A stretch of 64,000 bases of DNA from Ruminococcus sp. (GTDB lineage Bacteria > Bacillota > Clostridia > Oscillospirales > Ruminococcaceae): contig JAMPAO010000003.1 of NCBI GenBank assembly GCA_023667165.1, positions 1-64,000 on the forward strand, read 5' to 3'. The notes below the pieces were generated by a model. That model was not told where the DNA came from. It made no database searches and saw nothing but the letters and a program-made list of their open reading frames with translations. The position numbers and the translations under genes were made by a program. Below, piece after piece: positions 8,598 to 16,691 of this stretch. Every line of letters starts with the position of its first letter. Within the stretch, counting starts at the first letter, position 1.

Positions 8598-9992
8598 ATG
8601 TGGAACATATCAATGCTCAAGGAGAACGCCAAATCGTGCCTTAAGGGGTTTTACTGGACGGCTGTGCTGGCGTCCCTGATCTTTATCGTTCTCACCGGGG
8701 CGGGAAGCTCGTCAAACGCGGGAAGAGCCGCTTCGACCGTAAACAGCGGCGATATTTACGAACAGTATTTCGGCGATCACGATTACTATTATGACTACGG
8801 CTATGACTACGATCATGATTACGATTACGATCATGACTACGGTTACGGCTATGATCATTATGACGATTACGACGACAGCTACGACACCGAGGAGGCTATT
8901 GAGGAGATACGGGAAATGTTCTCCGATATATTTGAAGGAGATACCGTGGATCGGATCACAGAGATAGCAGCGGTTATTTTTATCATCGCTCTTCTGATAG
9001 CCGCGGCTGCCGAGATATTTTTCAAAGCGCCTCTGAGAGCCGGCTACAACCGATTTTTCCTTGACGGGCGCACCGGCGGAGGAACGCTTGACAAGCTGTT
9101 TTACTCCTTCGGAGGAGGACGGTATCTCAAAACCGTAAAGCTCATGTTTTTATACGACCTAAGACTGTTCGTATGGCAGATACCCTCGCTTGTCTGCTTA
9201 TTGGCGATGATCGGCTCGGTATTCGGCGTATTGCTTTCCATGATCGCGTCGGGATTTTCGTTTTCGTCGCTGTACAGAGCGACGGGAATGTTCTTTATTT
9301 TCTATCTGCTGTACCTGATCCTGCTGATACCGTATTACATAAAATATTTCGATTATTTGCTTGTGCCTTACATAGCCGCCGAAAATCCGGACATGGACAT
9401 AAAACGCGCCTTGGATATAAGCAGGCAGACCATGCAGGGAGAGAAAATGCACTGCCTGGGACTTACGCTTTCCTTTATAGGCTGGTTCATTCTGGGCGAC
9501 ATCGCGGGAAGTATCATGTCTTTGTTCTCCGTGGGAATATTCGGAACGGTCGCCGCCGTTGCGGGCATGGCTCTGGTCTATCCCTATTTTTACGCCACGC
9601 GTACGGAGTTTTACTGCTGCATGAAGGAAAAAGCCTTTGCCGTTGGAATCGCCCGCAGGGACGAGCTGGACGGCTTTTCCGGCGCGGCTTCGAACAGCGT
9701 GCCTTTCCCCGATCAAAGCGTGTACAACAGCGCGGGATACGGTCAGCCGTCCGCAAGCGGAGGATATTCGTCCTTTGACCGTACCGGCGGCAGCGTAAAC
9801 AGCTCCGGCAGCTATCCCGCGTACAGTTCTTCCGAAAATAACACTCCGATACAGGACGGCGGTCTTTTCGGGGAATCAAACTCAGCCGTTCCGCCTCCGG
9901 ACGCAGCCGACGGCGGAAAGCCGCCCATAGACCTTAACGATCCCGCAGATCTCGACAGCGGTTATTACAAAGGGAAAGACGGTACGGAGTGA
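8598..9992 (+). CDS. DUF975 family membrane protein with Tyr/Asp/His-rich insert
   Basis: A 464-residue polytopic membrane protein. The opening (W-x-x-x-x-LKENAKSCLKGFYW) and the spacing of the later hydrophobic segments fit DUF975 proteins, whose function is unknown. After the first membrane segment (about residues 18-34) comes a low-complexity stretch, residues 60-97, made of repeated DY, DH and GY dipeptides. Further membrane segments lie at about 128-148, 190-230, 235-255, 285-310 and 310-330. The last 110 residues are Ser/Gly/Pro-rich and probably disordered. The repeat is also visible in DNA as GAYTAY triplet runs. The ribosome site is AAGGGGGA. Confidence 0.75.
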   Translation: MWNISMLKENAKSCLKGFYWTAVLASLIFIVLTGAGSSSNAGRAASTVNSGDIYEQYFGDHDYYYDYGYDYDHDYDYDHDYGYGYDHYDDYDDSYDTEEAIEEIREMFSDIFEGDTVDRITEIAAVIFIIALLIAAAAEIFFKAPLRAGYNRFFLDGRTGGGTLDKLFYSFGGGRYLKTVKLMFLYDLRLFVWQIPSLVCLLAMIGSVFGVLLSMIASGFSFSSLYRATGMFFIFYLLYLILLIPYYIKYFDYLLVPYIAAENPDMDIKRALDISRQTMQGEKMHCLGLTLSFIGWFILGDIAGSIMSLFSVGIFGTVAAVAGMALVYPYFYATRTEFYCCMKEKAFAVGIARRDELDGFSGAASNSVPFPDQSVYNSAGYGQPSASGGYSSFDRTGGSVNSSGSYPAYSSSENNTPIQDGGLFGESNSAVPPPDAADGGKPPIDLNDPADLDSGYYKGKDGTE

Positions 9993-9997
9993 GCTCG

Positions 9998-10016
9998 GTG
10001 CAATACCGCGCAGAGA
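9998..10016. repeat. Fragment of the 180-bp palindromic element
   Basis: GTGCAATACCGCGCAGAG resembles the left end of the element at 55076-55255. Only this end is recognisable. Confidence 0.3.
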
Positions 10017-10053
10017 AGCATTATCCCAATTTATTATGAAAGGATCTCGGAAA

Positions 10054-11307
10054 ATGAAAAGATTATCCGAAGCACTCGCTTTGCTGCTGTCGCTTGCCAT
10101 GCTGACCGCCTGCGGAGGAAAAACGGAAACCGATACAGATACCGGAACGTCTGCGGAGGAAACCTCCGCAGCGTCCGCAAAGGAACCGGAAACAGAGGAG
10201 GAATTTCATACGGCTATGGTTGAAAGATCGCTGTACAGCACGGGCAATACCTATAGACTGAAAAATAAAACGGACAAGGCGCGCTCCGGCGAAAAGACGA
10301 CTATAGCTTATATAGGCGGCTCTATCACCGAGGGACTTACCGCCGGAAAGGACGGCTGCTACGCAAGGCTCTCTTACGAGATGTTTAAGGACAGATATGG
10401 CACGGGGGACAACGTGGAGTACGTTAACGCGGGGATCAGCGGAACGCCGTCCAATCTTGGAGTTCTGCGGCTGGAGCGGGACGTTCTTTCGCACGAGCCG
10501 GACATTGTATTCATCGAATTCGCGGTAAACGACGGGCAGGACAAAACAGCCAAGGAATCCTACGAATCGCTGGTGAGGACTGCTCTTAACAGTCCATCTC
10601 AGCCTGCCGTGATACTGCTGTTTAATGTGATAAAATCGGGTTACACCGCCCAGGCGCATATGAAAGAGATAGGCGAGTTTTACGACCTGCCCATGATATC
10701 CGCCGCCGACGCGCTGACTGCGGAATTTGAAGAGGGAAGAATGACCTGGGAGGATTACTCGGACGACGAATCGCACCCCAACGAGGGCGGTCACAGGCTG
10801 CTGTGCGAGTTCATAGAGCAGATGTACGTTTCGGCGGAAAATACCGAATATTCCGAATATACCGTTCCTGCGGGGGCGAAATTCGGCGCGCCCTACGAGA
10901 ACGCCGAGATGATCACGCCGGATATTACGGACTCGGAGCTTATTTCCCTTGAAAGCACAGGCTCGTTCGAGGAAAATACCTGCGGCTCGGGCGGCTTCGG
11001 CAAATGCTGGCAGCACGGAGAGGGGGACGGACCCGTGAAACTGAAGGTAAAAGGCTCTTCGTTCTTCGTGATATACCGCAGAAACAACAACAGCGGCATG
11101 GGTTCGTTCGACGTTTTCATAAACGGAGAAAAGATCAAGACCGTGAACACAAATCAGTCCGACGGCTGGGGAGAGGCTTTTTCGGAGCAGATAATCAAAT
11201 TTCAGTCGGAAAAGGAAATGGAGATCGAAATACGCTGCTCCGAGGGTTCGGAGGACAAGAACGTACAGATCCTCGGCTTTGCCGCCGCTTCGAACGTTTC
11301 ATTCTGA
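10054..11307 (+). CDS. SGNH/GDSL hydrolase lipoprotein with C-terminal beta domain
   Basis: A secreted lipoprotein of about 417 residues. The signal peptide ends in the lipobox LTAC, followed by a Thr/Glu-rich linker. An SGNH hydrolase domain has GGSIT (catalytic Ser), a FAVND block and SHPN (catalytic His). A C-terminal beta-sandwich-like domain (last about 130 residues) could bind carbohydrate. This is the reverse domain order of the esterase at 2546-3754. Deacetylation of plant glycans is a reasonable inference, not shown. The ATG at 10054 is chosen over 10036 because AAAGGATC falls between them at the right distance. It probably shares a transcript with the DUF975 gene 61 bp upstream. Confidence 0.8.
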   Translation: MKRLSEALALLLSLAMLTACGGKTETDTDTGTSAEETSAASAKEPETEEEFHTAMVERSLYSTGNTYRLKNKTDKARSGEKTTIAYIGGSITEGLTAGKDGCYARLSYEMFKDRYGTGDNVEYVNAGISGTPSNLGVLRLERDVLSHEPDIVFIEFAVNDGQDKTAKESYESLVRTALNSPSQPAVILLFNVIKSGYTAQAHMKEIGEFYDLPMISAADALTAEFEEGRMTWEDYSDDESHPNEGGHRLLCEFIEQMYVSAENTEYSEYTVPAGAKFGAPYENAEMITPDITDSELISLESTGSFEENTCGSGGFGKCWQHGEGDGPVKLKVKGSSFFVIYRRNNNSGMGSFDVFINGEKIKTVNTNQSDGWGEAFSEQIIKFQSEKEMEIEIRCSEGSEDKNVQILGFAAASNVSF

Positions 11308-11327
11308 AAAACGGAGATGAAATAGAA

Positions 11328-11666
11328 ATGGAAACAATATCATGCTGCGGCATATACTGCGGCGAGTGTCCCGTATACGCCGCCACAAAAAAGGACGATG
11401 AAAACGCAAGAAAATTCCTTGCGCACGAATTTTCCACGGAGGAACGCAGGTTTTATCCGAAAGACATAGTATGTCACGGCTGCCGCACCGTTTCTGCGGA
11501 TCACAACAAATTCGGAAAAAGCTGCGAGATACGCAAATGCTGCAAGGAAAAGCATATCCGCCTGTGCGCCGAGTGCGGGGATTTCCCCTGCGCAAAAGCC
11601 GACGAATATATCCCCAAGGGCAGCGAGCACAGAAACAGGCTGGAAGAAATGGCGGCAAGCATATAA
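11328..11666 (+). CDS. DUF3795 domain-containing cysteine-rich protein
   Basis: A 112-residue protein rich in paired cysteines: CCGIYCGECPVY at the start, CHGC, CEIRKCC and CAECGDFPC. This pattern is typical of DUF3795 proteins, small presumably metal-binding proteins of unknown function common in Clostridia. GGAGATG lies about 9 bases before the ATG. The gene follows the SGNH lipoprotein by 20 bp on the same strand and is probably co-transcribed, without any clear functional link. Confidence 0.75.
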   Translation: METISCCGIYCGECPVYAATKKDDENARKFLAHEFSTEERRFYPKDIVCHGCRTVSADHNKFGKSCEIRKCCKEKHIRLCAECGDFPCAKADEYIPKGSEHRNRLEEMAASI

Positions 11667-11799
11667 GTATCGTTTTTATCGTCATATTGCCCATAGAATG
11701 CGCGGGAATTGGTACAAAACGGAGAAAATTATTTCTTGCCCTCCCCTTATGAATTTCCTGCCTCGGATAGCTTATAATAACAAATGCGGAGGTCACAGT

Positions 11800-12519
11800 A
11801 TGCATATGCGATTGGATAAGTTTGTTTCGGAGCAGACAGGCGTATCGCGCTCGGAAGCAAAAAAGCTGATAAGGGACGGCAGGATCACCCTGAACGGTGC
11901 CGCCGCTCCTCCGCCCGAAACCAAGACCGACCCCGAAAACGACTGCGTTGCACTGGAGGGCAGCCGAATATTATACAAAAAGTATATATATATAATGCTC
12001 AATAAGCCTGCGGGAGTGGTATGCGCGGTAAAGGACAGGCTAAGCGGCACCGTTCTGGAGCTTATCCCCCCCGAGCTGCGCCGCAGGGGACTTTTTCCCG
12101 CAGGACGGCTTGACAAGGACACTGAGGGATTTGTGCTTATCACCGACGACGGCGGACTGGCGCACAGAATGCTGTCCCCCGCTCATCATGTGGAAAAGGA
12201 GTACGAGGTCACGCTGGAAAGACCCGCCGAGGACGGCTATATCAAGCTGTTTGCCGAGGGAATGACCATTGACGGGGGAGAAAAATGCCTGCCCGCCGTA
12301 CTGGAGTTTATCCCCGGACGCACCGACAGGCGCAGGGTAAGGCTTATCCTCACGGAGGGCAAATATCATCAGGTAAAAAGAATGATGGAGGCGGCGGGGA
12401 ACAGGGTCGTTTCTCTGAAAAGAACAAGGATAGGCGGAGTGAGCCTCGATCCAAAACTGGCTCCCGGAGAGTGCAGAGAAATATTGCACAAAGAAAGCTT
12501 AAATCTTTATGCAAAATAA
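11800..12519 (+). CDS. rsuA: 16S rRNA pseudouridine synthase, RsuA family
   Basis: A 239-residue protein with an N-terminal S4 RNA-binding domain (residues 3-50, MRLDKFVSEQTGVSRSEAKK) and a pseudouridine synthase domain with the catalytic-Asp motif GRLDKDTEGF and the C-terminal block GKYHQVKRMM. These are features of the RsuA/RluB/RluE group; RsuA modifies U516 of 16S rRNA, but the exact target here is inferred. The ATG at 11800 is fixed by GCGGAGG seven bases upstream; the open frame to 11698 has no support. A TATAAT at 11773-11778 may be its -10. Confidence 0.85.
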   Translation: MHMRLDKFVSEQTGVSRSEAKKLIRDGRITLNGAAAPPPETKTDPENDCVALEGSRILYKKYIYIMLNKPAGVVCAVKDRLSGTVLELIPPELRRRGLFPAGRLDKDTEGFVLITDDGGLAHRMLSPAHHVEKEYEVTLERPAEDGYIKLFAEGMTIDGGEKCLPAVLEFIPGRTDRRRVRLILTEGKYHQVKRMMEAAGNRVVSLKRTRIGGVSLDPKLAPGECREILHKESLNLYAK

Positions 12520-12606
12520 TAACATTTCGTCAAAGCCTTTTTCCAAAAAAGTTTATTTTCGTCAAACTTAATAAATAATTTTTTATAAGTTTGGGTAATA
12601 AGTGAC

Positions 12607-12636
12607 TTGAAATTACTGTCAGTAATTTGGTATTAT
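12607..12636 (+). promoter_or_regulatory. Promoter with palindromic operator upstream of the sugar ABC ATPase
   Basis: TTGAAA (12607-12612), an 18-bp spacer and TATTAT (12631-12636). The spacer holds a perfect 19-bp palindrome, AAATTACTGTCAGTAATTT (12610-12628). Its position between -35 and -10 suggests a repressor site. It does not match the CcpA cre consensus. Confidence 0.65.
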
Positions 12637-12708
12637 ATATGTATAGCCGAATTTATGTATTCATGATAATACCCTCGGCAGCATTTTAGATTAGGGAGGT
12701 CCACATAA

Positions 12709-13851
12709 ATGGCAAGTTTATCACTCAGATCAATTTATAAGAAATATCCCGGTGGCGTTGTTGCCGTATCAGACGTAAACCTCGAGATCAAGGACAAGGA
12801 GTTCATCATCCTTGTAGGCCCTTCGGGCTGCGGAAAATCCACGACTCTGCGTATGATCGCAGGCCTTGAGGAGATTTCCGAGGGCGAGCTTTATATCGGC
12901 GACCGCCTCGTTAACGACGTTGCTCCCAAGGACAGAGATATCGCGATGGTTTTCCAGAACTACGCTCTGTACCCTCATATGACCGTTTTTGAGAACATGG
13001 CTTTCGGTCTGAAGCTCAGAAAGGTCCCCAAGGACGAGATCGCCCGCAAGGTAGAGGAAGCCGCAAGGATCCTTGATATTTCACATCTGCTCAGCAGAAA
13101 GCCGAAGGCTCTCTCCGGCGGTCAAAGACAGCGTGTAGCTCTCGGACGTGCGATCGTGCGCGAGCCTCAGGTATTCTTACTCGACGAGCCTCTCTCCAAC
13201 CTGGACGCCAAGCTGCGTGCTCAGATGAGAACCGAGATCTCCAAGCTCCATCAGAAGCTGGGTACTACGTTCATCTACGTTACCCATGACCAGACGGAGG
13301 CTATGACCATGGGCGACCGTATCGTTGTTATGAAGGACGGCTTCGTTCAGCAGGTGGATTCTCCTCAGAACCTTTATACAAGTCCCGTAAATCAGTTCGT
13401 TGCAGGCTTTATGGGATCTCCCCAGATGAACTTCGTTGACGCTGTTCTCAGAAAGCTGGACGGCAAGTATACCGTTGAGTTCGGCTCGGAGGATACCAAG
13501 ACCTCCAGAGGAAAGAAATATTATGTTGAAATTCCCGAAGCCAAGGTTGATGATCTCGCGCTTTCCGAGCTTGTTGACAAGGAGATCATTATGGGTATCC
13601 GTCCCGAGAATATCCACGACGAGGAAATGTTCCTTTCCGCCGCTAAAACGGGTATTATAGAGGCAGAGGTTGAGATCACCGAAATGATGGGCGCGGAAAC
13701 ATATCTGTATCTTACCTGCGAGGGTATTTCTCTCACAGCCCGCGTTGATCCCCGTTCTACCGCCCGTCCTCAGGACACTATCAAGGTAGCTATAGATCCC
13801 AACAAGATCCACATCTTCGACAAGGAAACCGAAAAGACCGTTATCAACTGA
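12709..13851 (+). CDS. ugpC: Multi-sugar ABC transporter ATP-binding protein (MsmK/UgpC/MalK type)
   Basis: A 380-residue ATPase of the MalK family. Walker [10 protein letters not shown] (about residues 37-45), the Q-loop in [10 protein letters not shown], signature [14 protein letters not shown], Walker B VFLLDEP and the H-loop in VTHDQ are intact. A C-terminal regulatory TOBE/OB domain (about residues 235-380) is typical of sugar importers. It is encoded alone with its own promoter and terminator, with no permease or binding protein nearby. In Firmicutes such orphan MsmK-like ATPases energise several oligosaccharide importers encoded elsewhere, and this is the likely role. The ribosome site is GGGAGG. 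Confidence 0.92.
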   Translation: MASLSLRSIYKKYPGGVVAVSDVNLEIKDKEFIILVGPSGCGKSTTLRMIAGLEEISEGELYIGDRLVNDVAPKDRDIAMVFQNYALYPHMTVFENMAFGLKLRKVPKDEIARKVEEAARILDISHLLSRKPKALSGGQRQRVALGRAIVREPQVFLLDEPLSNLDAKLRAQMRTEISKLHQKLGTTFIYVTHDQTEAMTMGDRIVVMKDGFVQQVDSPQNLYTSPVNQFVAGFMGSPQMNFVDAVLRKLDGKYTVEFGSEDTKTSRGKKYYVEIPEAKVDDLALSELVDKEIIMGIRPENIHDEEMFLSAAKTGIIEAEVEITEMMGAETYLYLTCEGISLTARVDPRSTARPQDTIKVAIDPNKIHIFDKETEKTVIN

Positions 13852-13890
13852 TCTTCGGCTGCCGTTAGGGATTTTAAGATGAAATTACGT

Positions 13891-13922
13891 TCTCCGCAGG
13901 GATCTCCTGCGGAGATTTTTTT
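13891..13922 (+). terminator. Intrinsic terminator of the sugar ABC ATPase gene
   Basis: A 10-bp stem TCTCCGCAGG/CCTGCGGAGA (13891-13900 and 13906-13915) with a 5-base loop and a run of seven Ts. Confidence 0.9.
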
Positions 13923-13935
13923 CGGCGGGATAGAG

Positions 13936-14126
13936 CACGGAAATCAATTTTTGAAATAAAAATATTTTAAACAGAAAATTTAGGATGTTATTTGCAAAAG
14001 TCAGAGCATTAAGTTAAAAGGATTTTACATAATGCGAAATATCAAACCTGTTGATACCGCTTCTTGCCTCTTGCTTCTTAAAATTCTTGCTTCTTAAAAT
14101 CAATTTCCTAAAAATTGATTTCCGTG
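13936..14126 (+). mobile_element. MITE-like element, copy B
   Basis: A 191-bp copy very similar to copy A (8320-8511). The best-preserved termini are CACGGAAATCAATTTTT and AAAAATTGATTTCCGTG, a 17-bp inverted repeat. It lies between the ABC ATPase terminator and the next gene's promoter, ending 18 bp before the -35 box. Confidence 0.8.
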
Positions 14127-14144
14127 GGGACGGAGAAAAAGCAT

Positions 14145-14173
14145 TTGACAGACAGTGCAAAATGTGCTATAAT
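14145..14173 (+). promoter_or_regulatory. Promoter of the putative metalloprotease gene
   Basis: Consensus TTGACA (14145-14150), 17-bp spacer, TATAAT (14168-14173), with a TGC extended -10. Confidence 0.85.
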
Positions 14174-14223
14174 GAAAGAAATCAAAGCACTCGGTAAGTT
14201 TTACGGGAAAGGAGCCGGATATT

Positions 14224-14790
14224 ATGACAAACTATTTGAATATACCCTCGTTATCGGCGCCGTCGGGCGGCTATGACCGTACATACCCTCAGACAGCCTC
14301 CAAGGACCGCGCTCCGGATACGGGAAGCGCCGCCCTCGTCTACGGAGAGCTGCCGCAAAAAAACGGGGAAACGCCGCAAACGGGCAAATTAAGCGAAGAA
14401 GCGGATAAAAAACGCCGCTTTGATTCCTTTGAGTGCCAGACCTGCAAAAACAGGAAATATCAGGACGGCTCGGACGACATGGGAGTGTCCTTTCAGAACG
14501 CCACAAAGGTAAATCCCAAGGCGGCAGCGGCGGCTGTACGGGGACATGAACAGGAACACGTTACCAGAAACAGAGCCAAGGCAAAGCGCGAGGGCAAGGA
14601 AATAGTTTCCCAGAGCGTGACCATTCATACGGGGATATGCCCCGAATGCGGAAAAATATATGTTTCCGGAGGAACTACGCGGACTGCCACAAAAAACTCA
14701 TCGGACGGCAATAAGGCAGAGAACAGATTCAATGCGGGCATGAACGATCCCGAAGCGGAAACCGGAGGTCTGCTGAACACGGCGGCGTGA
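14224..14790 (+). CDS. Putative metalloprotease-like protein with HEQEH motif
   Basis: A 188-residue soluble protein. A disordered N-terminal third is followed by ECQTCKNRKYQDGSDD and then RGHEQEHV (about residues 118-125), an HExxH zinc-binding pattern. CPECGKIYVSGG and TRTAT follow. The CxxC pairs suggest a second metal site. The arrangement resembles the SprA-related or CJM1_0395-type putative metalloproteases described in several bacterial lineages; I am only moderately sure of the family name. No signal peptide or partner gene gives a substrate. The start ATG has GGGAAAGGAG upstream, with a near-ideal promoter. Confidence 0.6.
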   Translation: MTNYLNIPSLSAPSGGYDRTYPQTASKDRAPDTGSAALVYGELPQKNGETPQTGKLSEEADKKRRFDSFECQTCKNRKYQDGSDDMGVSFQNATKVNPKAAAAAVRGHEQEHVTRNRAKAKREGKEIVSQSVTIHTGICPECGKIYVSGGTTRTATKNSSDGNKAENRFNAGMNDPEAETGGLLNTAA

Positions 14791-14882
14791 CGCGGGGAGC
14801 GTTCCCCGATTCTCATGCTTTTTTGCGGATTTTGCCGTAATAGGACTGCAGAGCTATTCTTTTATCTTTTAGGGGTGCAAAA

Positions 14883-15467
14883 ATGAAAAACAAACGGCAG
14901 GCGGAGATCAAAGCGTTTTTGGCGGAAGAATTCGGAGAAGAAAAAGGCTGCGCTTTATTTGAAAAGCAAGAGCTGCTCTTTCAAGCTCTGACCGAACGGA
15001 AAAAAGGAGAAAGCAAAAGCCGAATGAAAACTCTGACGCAAACGATAATGCCGGTAATAGCCATGTATCGGATCCTTGAGGAGGCTGTGACGGAAAAAGA
15101 AGAAGCATTGCGTATTGTCCGCAAATATATGATAGACGTCGTTGCCGCCGATAAGAACAGATCTATGGCTAAGATGGAAAAAATCCCCGCATTTTTTTAT
15201 ATTTACAGAAATATATTTCTGAAAGTCATGCGGACGAGCGATTTATGGAGCGGCACACAGGAACGCGGAAAAGAATGCTTCGACGTTGTCATAACAAAAT
15301 GCTTATGGCATGAATCGTGCGTTGAAAACGGCTGCCCCGAATTATGCAGACTGTTCTGCGATGTGGACGATGTGACCTACGGAGGACTAAGTAAAATGAA
15401 ATTCAGCCGTACAACATCGCTCGGTTACGGCGGGGATCGGTGTGATTTCCATTTTTCAAAAAAGTAG
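14883..15467 (+). CDS. ATC hydrolase-like protein (L-2-amino-thiazoline-4-carboxylate hydrolase family)
   Basis: A 194-residue protein. The N-terminal half is helical and charged. The C-terminal third holds the family's Cys pattern (KCLWHESC, GCPELCRLFC, a following Asp pair) and the closing GGDRCDFHFSKK. These features match the ATC-hydrolase Pfam family, named for an enzyme in L-cysteine formation from thiazoline carboxylate; most homologues in Clostridia are uncharacterised, so the activity is not implied. The ribosome site is AGGGGTG. It follows the putative metalloprotease after 92 bp and ends at a strong hairpin. Confidence 0.65.
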   Translation: MKNKRQAEIKAFLAEEFGEEKGCALFEKQELLFQALTERKKGESKSRMKTLTQTIMPVIAMYRILEEAVTEKEEALRIVRKYMIDVVAADKNRSMAKMEKIPAFFYIYRNIFLKVMRTSDLWSGTQERGKECFDVVITKCLWHESCVENGCPELCRLFCDVDDVTYGGLSKMKFSRTTSLGYGGDRCDFHFSKK

Positions 15468-15504
15468 CTTTTTTTAAGCGCAATTGCGGCGGATATCTTT
15501 GATC

Positions 15505-15552
15505 CAAAAGGGTCACGGCACGTTACATAACGTAAGTGCTGTGACCCTTTTG
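15505..15552. terminator. Terminator hairpin between convergent genes
   Basis: A 17-bp stem (CAAAAGGGTCACGGCAC at 15505-15521 against 15536-15552) carrying A and T tracts at its foot, so it can work in both directions. Confidence 0.8.
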
Positions 15553-15597
15553 CTGTTTATATCGGCATGATCGCTGAATCTTTCCGCCTTACAGCGT

Positions 15598-15649
15598 GAA
15601 ATATCCGAAATGCCCGCATTTCGGATATTTCAAATGCCGCCCGATATTA
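15598..15649. repeat. Covarying hairpin element, copy 1
   Basis: Perfect 16-bp arms (15598-15613 and 15616-15631) around a CC tip, followed by AAATGCCGCCCGATATTA. The copy at 42387-42440 keeps the tip CGAAATGCCCGCATTTCG and the tail, but its outer stem has different bases that still pair. Confidence 0.6.
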
Positions 15650-15703
15650 ACGGTTTTTTATTGACAGACTTAACAACAGATTTTCTGCCTTATCTTTTTT
15701 CCG

Positions 15704-16474
15704 TCATCCTGCTTTTTCCATTTTATAGCCTACGCCGAACACTACCTTTATGTAGCTGGGATTGTGCGGATCCGGCTCTATTTTACCCCGTATGCGGCGT
15801 ATATGCTCCACGACCGTCTTTCGCACGGAATAAGGACTGCCGTGCCACACTCTTCGGTAGATATCGTTGACGGTACATACGTCGCCGCAGTTTTCCATAA
15901 GATATTCTATTATCCCGTACTCTATGGCGGTGGTCTTTATCACAACTCCGTCCGCCATCACCGCGCGCTTCCGGCGGTCTACGGCTATACTGCCGTTGGT
16001 AAGGATATCACAGCAGGAAAGATCCTTGCCGCAGCCGTTTCCGGCAAGCTCCGCATTCCATGCGCCCGTATAGCGCTTGAGCATGGATATCACCCTTGCT
16101 TTCAGCTCAAAGCCGCAGAAATCCTCCCCTGCGCCCATACAGGCGTCCGCGCCCTTTGCCAGCGCCATTATCCTGTATATCTCGCCGCAGCTTTCGGACA
16201 CGGTGATAAGGGGGATATCCGAAAAGCTGCGCACGCTCTCTATTACATCAAAGGACGGTGCGGACAATCCCCCGTCCCTGATTATCATCATATGCCAGTC
16301 CCCCGAGGGACACGGGGTATAAAGCGCCTGAGCCGCATTGCCCGAAACAAAAACGTTTATCTCTTCCCCGGCAAGAAGCTGCCTGACCTTATCGTTTTCA
16401 TCGGTCCCGATCCCGTTGTATGCAAGTATCACGTTGGGACGATTCTTTACGCTTGTCATGCTGTTTTTTTGCAT
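15704..16474 (-). CDS. Winged-helix regulator with degenerate receiver domain (OmpR/PhoB type)
   Basis: A 256-residue protein. Residues 1-140 have receiver-like spacing (VILAYNGIG, then MMIIRDGG, then PLITVSES, then AKGADACMG) but lack the acidic pair and the KP(F) lysine of phospho-receivers. Residues 155-256 are an OmpR-type DNA-binding domain with the ending DPHNPSYIKVVFGVGYKME. It therefore probably works without phosphorylation or binds another signal. No kinase gene is adjacent. The ATG at 16474 is set by an AGGAGGAA site; the longer open frame to 16603 has no ribosome site. Targets are unknown. Confidence 0.75.
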   Translation of the reverse strand: MQKNSMTSVKNRPNVILAYNGIGTDENDKVRQLLAGEEINVFVSGNAAQALYTPCPSGDWHMMIIRDGGLSAPSFDVIESVRSFSDIPLITVSESCGEIYRIMALAKGADACMGAGEDFCGFELKARVISMLKRYTGAWNAELAGNGCGKDLSCCDILTNGSIAVDRRKRAVMADGVVIKTTAIEYGIIEYLMENCGDVCTVNDIYRRVWHGSPYSVRKTVVEHIRRIRGKIEPDPHNPSYIKVVFGVGYKMEKAG

Positions 16475-16691
16475 AATAATTCCTCCTGTTCCAATGACGC
16501 ACTCTTTACAAGGTTCGCTGCATAGGCATTTCTTTTTTTCTGCCCTGCATTTTGCTTTCTGATAAATAAACGATTCAGAGAGGCAAAAAATTTCACGGAA
16601 CAAGGTGAATTTACATATTGTTAATATTTATCGGCGGTTTGCACAGATTGAAATGTAATATTTTGTCGAATAATGCCAACTGTCTGCACCG

